NCBI RefSeq assembly: GCF_023611925.1
Contig: NZ_CP091456.1
Location: 2,088,001-2,152,000, forward strand
Length of the DNA stretch: 64,000 nucleotides
Direction of reading: 5' to 3'
From: Avibacterium sp. 20-132
GTDB lineage: Bacteria; Pseudomonadota; Gammaproteobacteria; Enterobacterales; Pasteurellaceae
Shown: positions 20,516-29,083 of the stretch, piece after piece
Position numbering within the stretch: position 1 is the stretch's first letter
Layout: each line of letters starts with the position of its first letter
Translations under genes and position numbers: made by a program
The notes under the pieces: model-generated
Seen by the model: the letters and a program-made list of their open reading frames with translations, nothing else
Database searches by the model: none
What the model was told of the DNA's origin: nothing

Positions 20516-21118
20516 ATGACAGAAGTGCAGAAATTAACAAATAACAAAGAAATTATTGCTTACCTTGCGGAAAAGTTTCCGCGCTGTTTTTTCCTTGAAG
20601 GTGAGGCAAGACCGTTGAAAATCGGAATTTTCCAAGATTTAGCCGAAGCCCTTGCTGATGATGAAAAAGTGAGCAAAACCCAATTGCGTCAAGCATTGCG
20701 TTTATATACAGCAGGTTGGCGTTATTTATATGCTTGTAAAGAGGGAGCTGAACGCGTTGATTTGCAAGGTAATCCGGCAGGCGTATTAGAAAAAGAACAC
20801 GCAGAACACGCCGCACAAAAATTAGCAGAAAGCAAAGCAAAAGTGGCGGAAAAACGTGCTGCGGAACGTGCGGCAAACCCAAAAACCAATAAAAAGCCAG
20901 CGCGTCCAAATAGTAACAAAGCGAATGGCAAAAAAACGAATAGACCTAATTTAGTTGCAGTAGATCTTGCTACTTTAACGCAAGGGGCGACAGTAAAAGT
21001 CAAAGCAGGAAATAGCACAAAGCGTGCCGTGGTTTTAGAAGTGGTGAAAGACAATGTACGTGTTGAACTTGAAAATGGTTTAATAATCTCTGTCACCGCA
21101 GAGCGCTTATTTGCATAA
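20516..21118 (+). CDS. proQ: RNA chaperone ProQ
   Basis: The 200-residue protein has the ProQ/FinO RNA-binding domain at residues about 8-110 (ITAYL-like IIAYLAEKFPRCFFLEGE, PLKIGIFQDLAEAL, LRQALRLYTAGWRYL). A basic Ala/Lys-rich linker follows (SKAKVAEKRAAERAANPKT, then KKPARPNSNKANGKKTNR), then a C-terminal Tudor-like domain (GATVKVKAGNSTKRAVVLE). ProQ binds structured small RNAs and mRNA 3' ends and stabilises them. It is slightly shorter than the E. coli protein (232). prc follows 68 bases downstream, the same order as in enterobacteria. Confidence 0.95.
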   Translation: MTEVQKLTNNKEIIAYLAEKFPRCFFLEGEARPLKIGIFQDLAEALADDEKVSKTQLRQALRLYTAGWRYLYACKEGAERVDLQGNPAGVLEKEHAEHAAQKLAESKAKVAEKRAAERAANPKTNKKPARPNSNKANGKKTNRPNLVAVDLATLTQGATVKVKAGNSTKRAVVLEVVKDNVRVELENGLIISVTAERLFA

Positions 21119-21186
21119 TTCTCGTTATTTATTGAGTTAAGTAAAGAAGTCATCATTGTGATATTTACTTTGATTAGGACATTTGA

Positions 21187-23244
21187 ATGAAATTTAATAA
21201 AAGAAAAGGCTACTTAGCCGGTTTGCTGCTAAGTGCCTTATTTGTTAATGCGGATCTTGCCGTTGCTGTTGCCCCTAAATTGAAGGCGGCAGATATTGTC
21301 ATTCCAGAACCAACTGAAACGAACCAGTTGGTAACAAAGCGCGTTGCAACGCGTTTAACCCAATCTCATTATCGTAAGTTTCAGTTAGATGATGACTTTT
21401 CGCAAAAGATTTTTGATCGCTATTTAAAAAATTTAGATTTTAACCGGAATACGTTCTTGGCTTCAGATGTGGCAGAAATGCGCGCTAACTATGGCGATAA
21501 GCTAGACGATCAGCTTAACCAAGGTAAGCTAGATATGGCGTTTGCGATGTACGATCGAATGATGAAACGCCGTTATGAACGTTATAAATATGCCTTATCT
21601 CTTTTAGATAAAGAGCCAAATCTCAGCACAGATGATCAAATTGAGATTGAACGCAAGGATGCAGCTTGGCCAAAAACGGAAGAAGAGGCCAATGCACTTT
21701 GGGCGCAACGCGTTAAAAATGACATTATTAACTTGAAGCTCAAAGGCAAGAATTGGCGTGAAATCAAGAAAACCTTAACCAAACGTTATGATTTAGCGAT
21801 TCGCCGTTTAACACAAACGAAAGCTGATGATATTCTTCAAGTGTATTTGAATGCCTTTGCGCGCGAAATTGATCCACATACCAGTTATCTTGCACCAAGA
21901 ACGGCAAAAAGTTTTAATGAAAGTATGAATCTTTCTTTAGAAGGGATTGGGGCAACATTACAGTCGGAAGATGGCGACACGATTATAAAATCCTTGGTCG
22001 CTGGTGCGCCAGCAGATCGCAGTAAAAAAATTAAGCCGGGAGATAAAATCGTAGGCGTTGGGCAGGCGAAAGGGGAAATTGAAGATGTTGTCGGTTGGCG
22101 TTTAGATGACGTGATTGATAAGATCAAAGGGAAAAAAGGTAGCAAAGTTCGTTTAGAAATTGAGCCAGAAAAAGGTGGCAAATCCCGTATTGTTACCCTT
22201 ATTCGAGATAAAATCCGTTTAGAAGACCAAGCTGCCAAATTAACCGTTGAAAAGGTGGAAGGTAAGCAAATTGCTGTTATTAAAATTCCAAGTTTTTATC
22301 TGGGCTTAGCGGAAGATGTGAAAAAACTGCTTGTGGAAATGAAACAGAAAAATGCACAAGCATTGATCATTGATTTGCGTGAAAACGGTGGCGGTTCATT
22401 AAAAGAAGTGGTTGAATTGACCGGCTTATTTATTACCGATGGGCCAGTGGTTCAGGTGAGAGATGCTTATCAACGCATTCGTATTCACGAAGATCCAGAT
22501 AATACGCAAGCGTATTCAGGGCCATTATTGGTGATGATTAATCGTTTTAGTGCCTCTGCGTCAGAAATTTTTGCCGCTGCAATGCAAGATTATAACCGAG
22601 CTATCATTATTGGGCAGAATACCTTTGGTAAAGGCACGGTTCAACAAAGTCGTCCATTGAATTTTGTGTTTGATTCGGAAGAAACGCCAATGGGGCTTAT
22701 TCAATACACCATTCAAAAATTCTACCGTATCAATGGCGGAAGTACTCAGTTGAAAGGGGTTGCGCCAGATATTACTTTCCCTTCAGTCATTGATTTGAAG
22801 GAATATGGTGAAGAAAAAGAGGACAATGCATTACCTTGGGATAAATTACCACCCGCTCCTTATTCAGAGGCAGGAAATGCAAGAGAAGCCGTTAATGCGT
22901 TAGAAGCCCCGCATATTGCTCGAATGGCAAAAGATCCTGAATTTATAGCCCTTAATGAAGATCTTAAAGTATTGGATGCACGCCGTGAGCGTAAATATTT
23001 ATCATTGAATTTTGCAAAACGTAAAGCAGAAAATGATAAAGATGATGCAAAACGCTTGAAAGACCTCAATGCACGCTTTAAACGTGAAGGCAAAAAGCCA
23101 TTGAAGAAACTGGATGATTTGCCGAAAGATTATGAAGCACCTGATTTCTACTTAAAAGAAGCAGAAAAAATGGCGGTGGATCTCATTAATTTTGATGAAA
23201 AACATCCTCTTTCGGAAAAAGAGGTTACGCCGAAAAATAACTAA
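21187..23244 (+). CDS. prc: Tail-specific protease Prc (Tsp)
   Basis: The 685-residue periplasmic serine protease degrades proteins with exposed nonpolar C-termini and trims envelope proteins, including peptidoglycan hydrolases such as MepS in E. coli. A signal peptide (GYLAGLLLSALFVNADLAVA) opens the protein. A PDZ domain lies around residues 250-330 (SLEGIGATLQSEDGD, KPGDKIVGVG). The protease core has LIIDLRENGGGSLKEVVEL, the catalytic serine in FSASASEIFAAAMQDYNRA, and the catalytic lysine in NTFGKGTVQQ. A charged C-terminal domain follows. The gene sits after proQ and before an L,D-transpeptidase gene. Confidence 0.95.
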   Translation: MKFNKRKGYLAGLLLSALFVNADLAVAVAPKLKAADIVIPEPTETNQLVTKRVATRLTQSHYRKFQLDDDFSQKIFDRYLKNLDFNRNTFLASDVAEMRANYGDKLDDQLNQGKLDMAFAMYDRMMKRRYERYKYALSLLDKEPNLSTDDQIEIERKDAAWPKTEEEANALWAQRVKNDIINLKLKGKNWREIKKTLTKRYDLAIRRLTQTKADDILQVYLNAFAREIDPHTSYLAPRTAKSFNESMNLSLEGIGATLQSEDGDTIIKSLVAGAPADRSKKIKPGDKIVGVGQAKGEIEDVVGWRLDDVIDKIKGKKGSKVRLEIEPEKGGKSRIVTLIRDKIRLEDQAAKLTVEKVEGKQIAVIKIPSFYLGLAEDVKKLLVEMKQKNAQALIIDLRENGGGSLKEVVELTGLFITDGPVVQVRDAYQRIRIHEDPDNTQAYSGPLLVMINRFSASASEIFAAAMQDYNRAIIIGQNTFGKGTVQQSRPLNFVFDSEETPMGLIQYTIQKFYRINGGSTQLKGVAPDITFPSVIDLKEYGEEKEDNALPWDKLPPAPYSEAGNAREAVNALEAPHIARMAKDPEFIALNEDLKVLDARRERKYLSLNFAKRKAENDKDDAKRLKDLNARFKREGKKPLKKLDDLPKDYEAPDFYLKEAEKMAVDLINFDEKHPLSEKEVTPKNN

Positions 23245-23251
23245 ATTTCTC

Positions 23252-23274
23252 ACCGCACTTTTATAAGTGCGGTA
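23252..23274 (+). terminator. Inverted USS terminator after prc
   Basis: ACCGCACTTTTATAAGTGCGGT is followed by ACTTTTT. The two uptake-signal arms pair with a very short loop. Confidence 0.75.
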
Positions 23275-23310
23275 CTTTTTATTGTGATTTTTATATTTAA
23301 GGACTCTAGA

Positions 23311-24810
23311 ATGTTAAAAACGACTTCATTTAAGTTAGCTACATGCGCGGCTTTATGGACGTCTTGTACTTATGTGGGAACAGCTATTGCAACAAACCCG
23401 GTTCCTGTTGTGAATGCTGGGCAATCTTCAATGCCTGTAACGGTAAAACTCACCAATGAACAGCTTTTACTTGAACGAAAAGCAATTGCTGAGAAAATTT
23501 CAGCAGAACGTAAAGCAGAAGAAGATCGTCTCAATGCAGAACAGCAACAGCGTTCAGAACAGCGTTTAACGGATATTATTGGCACACAACCGTTAATGTT
23601 TAAATCTGCCGTTGCCAAAATTTATACACAAAATGATTATATTTTGCTATGGGAAGATAAAAAAGCGGAGAAACAGTTTTTACGCGAGTATGCGGCATTA
23701 GTTGCGAGTGGCATTTCTCGTCAATCTGCACAGAATTTAGATCGTATTTACAATGCTGAAGGCAAAGATCGTTTGATCTATGATATTTTGCTGACTGACG
23801 CTTTCCTTGATTATCTTTATTATTCACAAAATGTCTTAAAATCTGCACAGAAATGGTTGTATTCTCCAACAGCGTATAAAAGTGCCGAACCGACTGAGCA
23901 GGACATTTATCGTTGGTTAAGTGCGGTGAAAAATAATCAACATTTTGAATTTGTTGCGCAGCTTGCGGGGAAAAATAGCTTATATCGTCAAACGTTATAC
24001 CAGCTAGAAGCGTTAATTTCTTCAGGAAAAATAGATCCTAATCAACGCTATAAATTGGCGATCAACACACAGCGTTTAAGAATTTTGCCTGAGTTTAATA
24101 ATGGACTTTTTGTGAATATTCCAAGTTATCAGCTTAATTATTATCGTAATGGTAAACTGGTGATGAATTCACGTGTTATCGTAGGTAAACAAGCACGTAA
24201 AACCCCTGTGATGTACAGCAAGTTAAGCAATGTTGTAGTCAATCCACCTTGGACACCCACAACGCGTTTAATTAATGAAGATCTTGTACCAAAAATCAAA
24301 CGCGATCCGGGCTATGTGGCTCGTAATGGTTATACGATTACAGACGGCTCTGGGCGTATCATTGATCCGCATTCCATTAACTGGGAAGCAATGGGCAGCA
24401 AATTCCCTTATCGTATTCGCCAAGCACCGGGGGATAGTGCATTAGGAAATTATAAATTTAATATGCCAAGTGCTGATGCGATTTATTTGCACGATACACC
24501 AAACCATAATTTATTTAACAAAAAAGATCGTGCCTTAAGTTCAGGCTGTATTCGCGTTGAACAATCTGATCAGTTAGCCAGTATTTTATTGAAAGAAGTC
24601 GGTTGGTCTGATGAGCGTAAGCGTAACGTACTGGGTAGTAAGAAAACCACTTCTGCCAATGTTGGGTCAGACAATCCTGTTTATCTTTATTATGTAACGG
24701 CTTGGATGAATGGTGGAAAATTACATACCTTGCCAGATATTTATGGTTATGATGTTGTACCAAATCTAAACTATGTAAACTGGAATGCGGTAAAAAAATA
24801 TTTGATGTAA
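23311..24810 (+). CDS. ldtD: L,D-transpeptidase (YcbB/LdtD-like)
   Basis: The ATG at 23311 has AAGGA upstream and begins the signal peptide (LKTTSFKLATCAALWTSCTY), so I prefer it to the ATG nine codons earlier; 499 residues result. A Glu/Arg/Gln-rich coiled segment (residues about 50-85) precedes the YcbB scaffold domain. The YkuD catalytic domain shows YLHDTPNHNLFNKK and SSGCIRVEQSD, with the active cysteine near residue 413. LdtD-type enzymes make 3-3 cross-links in peptidoglycan. It lies with prc upstream and mepK downstream, a set of cell-wall genes. The symbol follows the YcbB scaffold; the protein is shorter than E. coli LdtD (615). Confidence 0.88.
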   Translation: MLKTTSFKLATCAALWTSCTYVGTAIATNPVPVVNAGQSSMPVTVKLTNEQLLLERKAIAEKISAERKAEEDRLNAEQQQRSEQRLTDIIGTQPLMFKSAVAKIYTQNDYILLWEDKKAEKQFLREYAALVASGISRQSAQNLDRIYNAEGKDRLIYDILLTDAFLDYLYYSQNVLKSAQKWLYSPTAYKSAEPTEQDIYRWLSAVKNNQHFEFVAQLAGKNSLYRQTLYQLEALISSGKIDPNQRYKLAINTQRLRILPEFNNGLFVNIPSYQLNYYRNGKLVMNSRVIVGKQARKTPVMYSKLSNVVVNPPWTPTTRLINEDLVPKIKRDPGYVARNGYTITDGSGRIIDPHSINWEAMGSKFPYRIRQAPGDSALGNYKFNMPSADAIYLHDTPNHNLFNKKDRALSSGCIRVEQSDQLASILLKEVGWSDERKRNVLGSKKTTSANVGSDNPVYLYYVTAWMNGGKLHTLPDIYGYDVVPNLNYVNWNAVKKYLM

Positions 24811-24926
24811 TTCCTAGCACATTGAAAAATGATTTTTATTAAATTTTTTTACTTTTTTATGAACTAATTAGAAAGTGCATAGTCAAAAAGTAAAGAATTG
24901 TAAATTTAGCGTAAAGAATTATTAAT

Positions 24927-25487
24927 ATGAGTGACATTAATCAGCAACGCCGTAAATGGCTTTCCCTTGGGGGGATTACTTTAGGTATCTCGTTATTACC
25001 AAACTCTGTATTAGCAATGGTATCAACAGCGAAACCACGCATTCTTAACTTTAGAAATATTAATACGGGTGATCGTTTCACAGGGGAATTTAGTCCGACA
25101 AAAGGGTTCTCTACGGCAAGTCTGAAAAAATTGGATTACTTATTACGCGATAAACGTAATAATCAGATCCGTCGAATGGATCCAAAATTATTTAATAAGT
25201 TTTACCAAATTCAAAGTCATTTAGGTTTGCGCAATACAGAAATTCAGATCATTTGTGGCTATCGTTCGCCTGCGAGTAATGCTGCAATGCACAGAAGAAG
25301 TCGTGGTGTTGCAAGTAATAGCTACCATATTCGTGGACAAGCAATTGATTTTCGTATTGATGGTGTACCATTAGCGCAGGTTAGAAAAGCCGCAGAAAGC
25401 CTTAATAATGGTGGTGTAGGGTATTATCCTAGAAGTAATTTCGTGCATATTGATACAGGGCCTGTTCGCACTTGGCGTGGAAGCTGA
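24927..25487 (+). CDS. mepK: Murein endopeptidase MepK (YcbK, DUF882)
   Basis: The 186-residue protein starts with QQRRKWLSLGGITLGISLLP, a twin-arginine type export signal. The M15-like peptidase domain carries the zinc ligands in NSYHIRGQAIDFRI (H-x6-D) and NFVHIDTGPVRTW. In E. coli MepK cleaves peptidoglycan cross-links, including the 3-3 links made by L,D-transpeptidases. The neighbouring ldtD-like gene 117 bases upstream fits that partnership. A hairpin terminator follows the stop codon. Confidence 0.92.
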   Translation: MSDINQQRRKWLSLGGITLGISLLPNSVLAMVSTAKPRILNFRNINTGDRFTGEFSPTKGFSTASLKKLDYLLRDKRNNQIRRMDPKLFNKFYQIQSHLGLRNTEIQIICGYRSPASNAAMHRRSRGVASNSYHIRGQAIDFRIDGVPLAQVRKAAESLNNGGVGYYPRSNFVHIDTGPVRTWRGS

Positions 25488-25505
25488 TTTACACTATTTT
25501 TTATA

Positions 25506-25535
25506 GAAAACCGCAAGTAAGTTTGCGGTTTTCTT
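25506..25535 (+). terminator. Terminator after mepK
   Basis: GAAAACCGCAA and TTGCGGTTTTC pair with a short loop, followed by TTATTTC. It separates mepK from gloC. Confidence 0.8.
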
Positions 25536-25570
25536 ATTTCAATTTAAACAGTTTTAGTAAAGGAAAGAAA

Positions 25571-26209
25571 ATGAATATTGAAATTATCCCAGTTACTGCA
25601 TTTCAACAAAATTGTTCAATTATTTGGGACGATGAAAAAAATGCCGCAATTATTGATCCTGGTGGCGAAGCCGAAAAGCTCATTAAACGGATTGAAGAAC
25701 TAGGATTAAATCTACAATTGATTTTGCTTACTCATGGTCATTTAGATCATATCAGTGCAGCAGAAAAACTGAAAAATCACTTTAATGTGGAAATTTGGGG
25801 TTCTCACGATGCCGATCGCTATTGGTTTGAAGGCTTACCACAACAAGCAGAACGCTTTGGAATGTTATTTGAAACAAACGCCTTTTTGCCCGATCGCTGG
25901 TTAAATGAAGAAGGGGAAACCATTAAAGTGGGGGACTTCAATTTTGAAGTGTTGCATTTACCGGGGCATACACCGGGGCATATTGGTTTTATTGAACATA
26001 ACAAGAACATTGCATTTACTGGTGATGTGCTTTTTCAAAACAGCATTGGACGCACAGATTTCCCCGGCGGCGATCATCAAACCTTGCTGAACTCAATTAA
26101 AGAAAAACTTTATCCGTTACCTGACGAAATGATCATCATTGCAGGCCACGGAAATTACACGACTATTGGCAAGGAAAAGAAAAGCAATCCGTTTTTGCAG
26201 GGAATGTAG
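25571..26209 (+). CDS. gloC: Metallo-beta-lactamase-fold hydrolase GloC (YcbL, type II glyoxalase)
   Basis: I choose ATG 25571, preceded by AAAGGAAAG; the frame runs open 99 bases upstream, but that stretch contains the mepK terminator. The 212-residue protein has the binuclear zinc motif LLTHGHLDHISAA, then PGHTPGHIGF, TGDVLFQNSIGRTD and IIAGHGNYTTI. It lacks the C-terminal helical domain of GloB, as expected for GloC, which hydrolyses S-lactoylglutathione. The order ycbB-ycbK-ycbL seen in E. coli is kept here. Confidence 0.9.
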   Translation: MNIEIIPVTAFQQNCSIIWDDEKNAAIIDPGGEAEKLIKRIEELGLNLQLILLTHGHLDHISAAEKLKNHFNVEIWGSHDADRYWFEGLPQQAERFGMLFETNAFLPDRWLNEEGETIKVGDFNFEVLHLPGHTPGHIGFIEHNKNIAFTGDVLFQNSIGRTDFPGGDHQTLLNSIKEKLYPLPDEMIIIAGHGNYTTIGKEKKSNPFLQGM

Positions 26210-26223
26210 CTTTATTAAAGCAA

Positions 26224-26257
26224 AAAAATTTAGGCATTAAAGAATGCCTAAATTTTT
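26224..26257. terminator. Bidirectional terminator between gloC and slam
   Basis: AAATTTAGGCATT-AAAG-AATGCCTAAATTT is a perfect 13-bp stem with A-runs before it and T-runs after it, so it can act on both convergent genes. Confidence 0.9.
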
Positions 26258-26266
26258 GTATCAATA

Positions 26267-27694
26267 TCAGAAACTTTTATCGAACAACAAATTAATATTT
26301 TTACTTTGATAGGAATACAGGGAAGGAATATTACTTACTTGTTTCTTCCAACTAAATTGTAATTTAGGGGTAATTCCCCATAAATGCCAATCTCGCTTCC
26401 ATAGCATTAATTGGGCTTGGTAAATTTTGTCAGAGCGTATTTTACCTAAGGGCAATATGCCACCTAATTTGGCTTCCGCTTTGTATTGGCGTTTCGCAAA
26501 AGAAAAAGATAAGCGCGAAGAGATACCTTTTCCCCATTCTTGCCCCCAGCCTAAACGCAGCGTTTTTATATCTGAACTATATTGACGAACCCGCGTCTTT
26601 TCACGATTAAAATCAATACCCGTATAAAAATATTGGCGAGCATTGCGCAGCCATAATGCCGTAATAGAAGCAAGCTGATTAAAACCATTTGAACTGGGTT
26701 GTGAAAAATAACGTTGCTTACTATATTCAAGTGCTGTAGAAATCTGCCAATTTGGAGAAAGCCAACGAGAAAGTTCACTGCGTAATCCCTGTTCCCATTG
26801 ATAGCGGTGTTTCCCTACCCAGCGGCGACCATAAAAAGGCAAAATTTTCCAATTTTGCACCGCACTTTTATTCATATAGCCTAAATAAGTGCGGTTTAAA
26901 ATATCGTTATAATCTTTATTATCCCAATAATATTTTCCCCATAATGTATTTTCAAAATAAATATAATGATTAGAAAATAAATTATATTCTTTAGAAAGAT
27001 TAAAGTGATAAGCGATGCCGTGCGCAGATTGTGGTAACATTTCTTTTGATTTTATAAAACCTGTATTTTCTATTTCTTGAGTGTGAGATGTATTATTAAC
27101 ATTAGGATCACGCAAATAATTGAAGCTCAAGTTATTTTGCCAGTCAGAATGTTGTTCAATTGCATTCAAATACTGGTCAAGTAAATGTGCAATATTCGCT
27201 GGTAAATTTGGTTCAGCTTTGGCTTTCTCAAATTGTTCTTTGGCAGCAGTTAATTGCTGATCGGCAAATAGGGTTGTCGCAAGTTCAATTCTTACAGGGT
27301 TTAAATTAGGATTTATGGCAAGAATTTGACGAAAATAAGAAATCGCCACGTCATAATGTTGCTGTAATTTGGCAGAAACGCCTTGAGTGAATAAAACTAA
27401 AATAGTCTTCTTTTGCGGGAATTTATTATATATTAGTAAAATATCTTCGATGAGTTCTTTATGTTTTTGTGATATAGCTAATTTTAGAATATATTCAGTT
27501 AATTCATAATTATTTATTAGATCTTTTTCTGAAATTATCTCTGTCTTATTAGTATAGCTATTATTTTCCTGTTTAGGATAAGATTGAACATTTTGACTGT
27601 AACGATTTTGGATAATTTCTTGAGAGGTTAATAATTCACCATAAATAGAGGTAGATAAACTTATTAAGAAAGAAAATTGGAAAATTTTTTTCAT
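26267..27694 (-). CDS. Slam-family surface lipoprotein assembly modifier
   Basis: The 475-residue outer-membrane protein has a signal peptide (KKIFQFSFLISLSTSIYG), a helical N-terminal half with TPR-like repeats (residues about 95-190, for example QHYDVAISYFRQILAINP), and a C-terminal beta-barrel of about 290 residues. The barrel shows alternating aromatic strands such as WKILPFYGRRWVGKHRYQW and RQYFYTGIDFNREKTRVRQ and ends in phenylalanine. This is the DUF560/Slam architecture. Slam proteins move particular lipoproteins to the cell surface. The likely client is the lipoprotein gene 60 bases upstream on the same strand. Confidence 0.85.
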   Translation of the reverse strand: MKKIFQFSFLISLSTSIYGELLTSQEIIQNRYSQNVQSYPKQENNSYTNKTEIISEKDLINNYELTEYILKLAISQKHKELIEDILLIYNKFPQKKTILVLFTQGVSAKLQQHYDVAISYFRQILAINPNLNPVRIELATTLFADQQLTAAKEQFEKAKAEPNLPANIAHLLDQYLNAIEQHSDWQNNLSFNYLRDPNVNNTSHTQEIENTGFIKSKEMLPQSAHGIAYHFNLSKEYNLFSNHYIYFENTLWGKYYWDNKDYNDILNRTYLGYMNKSAVQNWKILPFYGRRWVGKHRYQWEQGLRSELSRWLSPNWQISTALEYSKQRYFSQPSSNGFNQLASITALWLRNARQYFYTGIDFNREKTRVRQYSSDIKTLRLGWGQEWGKGISSRLSFSFAKRQYKAEAKLGGILPLGKIRSDKIYQAQLMLWKRDWHLWGITPKLQFSWKKQVSNIPSLYSYQSKNINLLFDKSF

Positions 27695-27754
27695 AGATTT
27701 CTCAGTATTAAAAAGGCTAAATAGAAATAAATTATTCTATTTAGCCATAATTAG

Positions 27755-28810
27755 TTAATTAGCTTCTTTTTCAGCTACGAAAACAAATTTTGAATTAGCA
27801 ACATTCCCTTCACCTGCTAATTGGTGTGCATTTTGTCCCATAAACACACCTTTATATTCTCCAGCCTCATCACCAAAATTACCTTTAGTTTTTCCGCTAA
27901 AAGTAATTTTATTATTTTCTGTTTGAATTGTTCCTTTTTCTAATTTTATAGTTCGAGCAAATGATGAATAATGATCATAACCAATTTCCCCCTCAATGGT
28001 TTTATCATCAAAGTTCACGTTGAGAACAACATCTTGCCCTCCGCCTAAAGCTCTACCTGTATATTCAGCTTGTCCAGAGATTGTTTCGAGAGTCTTATCT
28101 AAGGTTGGTACGCCACCATAACTTAATATATATTCGTCATCTGATTTTCTATAACCAATATAAGCCCAATGCCTCATTGCTATTCCTGCATCTTCTAAAT
28201 TATAAGATTTTTGAGAAATGCGGATTTGTAATGGTTTACCTCTATCATCTACCGTATCTTTCACTTTTTCAATTAATTTAACTTTTTGGAGCTGATATTG
28301 TCCATCATCTTTATAGACTTTGTCTGTACGATAACCATTTGCAGAAATATCTAAAGGTAAGAATAGGGCATTTTCATTAGTGATTTTGGTATTATCCGCA
28401 TCTTTTAAGATCATCTCGCCAACAAACTGAGCTCTATTTTGGATATATGTTTGATTATTTACTTTGTGAAGTTCGTTTATATCAGGTTTAGCAATAGAAA
28501 AATCCTCAAAATCTTTAAATTCATCAGGAAGAGTATCTTTCTTATAAGTTTCTTTCGCTAAATAATCCTCTTCAGCTTTACTAGCTTCTTCGGCTTTACG
28601 GGTTTCTTCAGCTTTACTAGCTTCTTCGGCTTTACGGGTTTCTTCAGTTTTACGAGCCTCTTCGGCTTTACGAACCTCTTCAGTATTTTTTGAGATTGTG
28701 GAATTTGTCGTATTGCCTGTATTTGAACTTCCACTTCCTGATGAGCCGCAAGCCACGGCACTAAGAGAAATTAATAAGGCTAATGCTGTTGTTTTGAGAT
28801 TAGGTTGCAT
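27755..28810 (-). CDS. Surface lipoprotein, probable Slam client, with KAEE repeat linker
   Basis: I use ATG 28810, preceded by AGGAGAG; the frame extends 29 codons further without a plausible signal. The 351-residue protein has a lipoprotein signal ending LISLSAVAC, giving lipidated Cys21. A Ser/Gly/Asn/Thr-rich tether is followed by six hexapeptide repeats of the type [RS]KAEE[AT] at residues 47-82. The C-terminal part has the pattern of a TbpB/fHbp-like small barrel: YTGRALGGGQDVVLNVNF, ITFSGKTKGNFG, YKGVFMGQNAHQLAGEG and KFVFVAEKE. Such barrels are typical Slam clients that bind host iron proteins or complement factors, but the ligand here is unknown. The promoter region contains long homopolymers. 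Confidence 0.8.
   Translation of the reverse strand: MQPNLKTTALALLISLSAVACGSSGSGSSNTGNTTNSTISKNTEEVRKAEEARKTEETRKAEEASKAEETRKAEEASKAEEDYLAKETYKKDTLPDEFKDFEDFSIAKPDINELHKVNNQTYIQNRAQFVGEMILKDADNTKITNENALFLPLDISANGYRTDKVYKDDGQYQLQKVKLIEKVKDTVDDRGKPLQIRISQKSYNLEDAGIAMRHWAYIGYRKSDDEYILSYGGVPTLDKTLETISGQAEYTGRALGGGQDVVLNVNFDDKTIEGEIGYDHYSSFARTIKLEKGTIQTENNKITFSGKTKGNFGDEAGEYKGVFMGQNAHQLAGEGNVANSKFVFVAEKEAN
28565..28672 (-). repeat. Six tandem 18-bp repeats encoding KAEE hexapeptides
   Basis: Six 18-bp units encode [RS]K[AT]EE[ATD]. Units two to five are nearly identical at DNA level, alternating two versions. Because 18 is divisible by three, gain or loss of units would change linker length without shifting the frame. 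Confidence 0.9.
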
Positions 28811-28911
28811 AAGAACTCTCCTATGTTTGCGTGAAAAAATAAAAGTTTGGTGTTTATTTTTAGGAAAAAACTGAACTGATTTTCTAAAAAACTGCAAAAC
28901 TTTCTTAGTTT

Positions 28912-28930
28912 AAAAAAAAAAAAAAAAAAA
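28912..28930 (-). repeat. Poly-T tract (T19 on coding strand) in lipoprotein promoter region
   Basis: Nineteen consecutive A on the + strand read as T19 upstream of the lipoprotein gene, about 102 bases before its start codon. On the minus strand TTG immediately precedes and AAACTAAG follows, so the tract could lie between a -35-like TTGTTT and a -10-like TAAACT. Confidence 0.85.
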
Positions 28931-28972
28931 CAAGGGCTTAGCTCAAATTTTTAGAAAATTTGTGATCTTTGA

Positions 28973-28984
28973 GGGGGGGGGGGG
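28973..28984 (-). repeat. Poly-C tract (C12 on coding strand) upstream of lipoprotein gene
   Basis: Twelve consecutive G on the + strand lie about 163 bases upstream of the lipoprotein start codon. Long G/C homopolymers are rare in AT-rich Pasteurellaceae DNA outside contingency loci. Length change here could alter promoter geometry or regulator binding. Confidence 0.85.
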
Positions 28985-29052
28985 AGGTAGAGTTTGTGGA
29001 TCTTTGTGAAAAATGCGATAAAAACCACCGCACTTTAGAATAATTGAGCGGA

Positions 29053-29072
29053 AAGGGTGGCGTGCCACCCTT
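29053..29072 (-). terminator. Hairpin after uspA
   Basis: AAGGGTGGC and GCCACCCTT form a perfect 9-bp stem with a 2-base centre, 12 bases past the uspA stop codon. The U-run on the minus strand is weak (TTTCC); the + strand has TTATTTTT. Confidence 0.6.
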
Positions 29073-29083
29073 ATTTTTAGCGG

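Noticed and set aside
28565..28672. Regular repeats suggesting a CRISPR-like array
   Set aside because: The 18-bp units are contiguous without spacers and encode a hexapeptide in frame within a lipoprotein gene.
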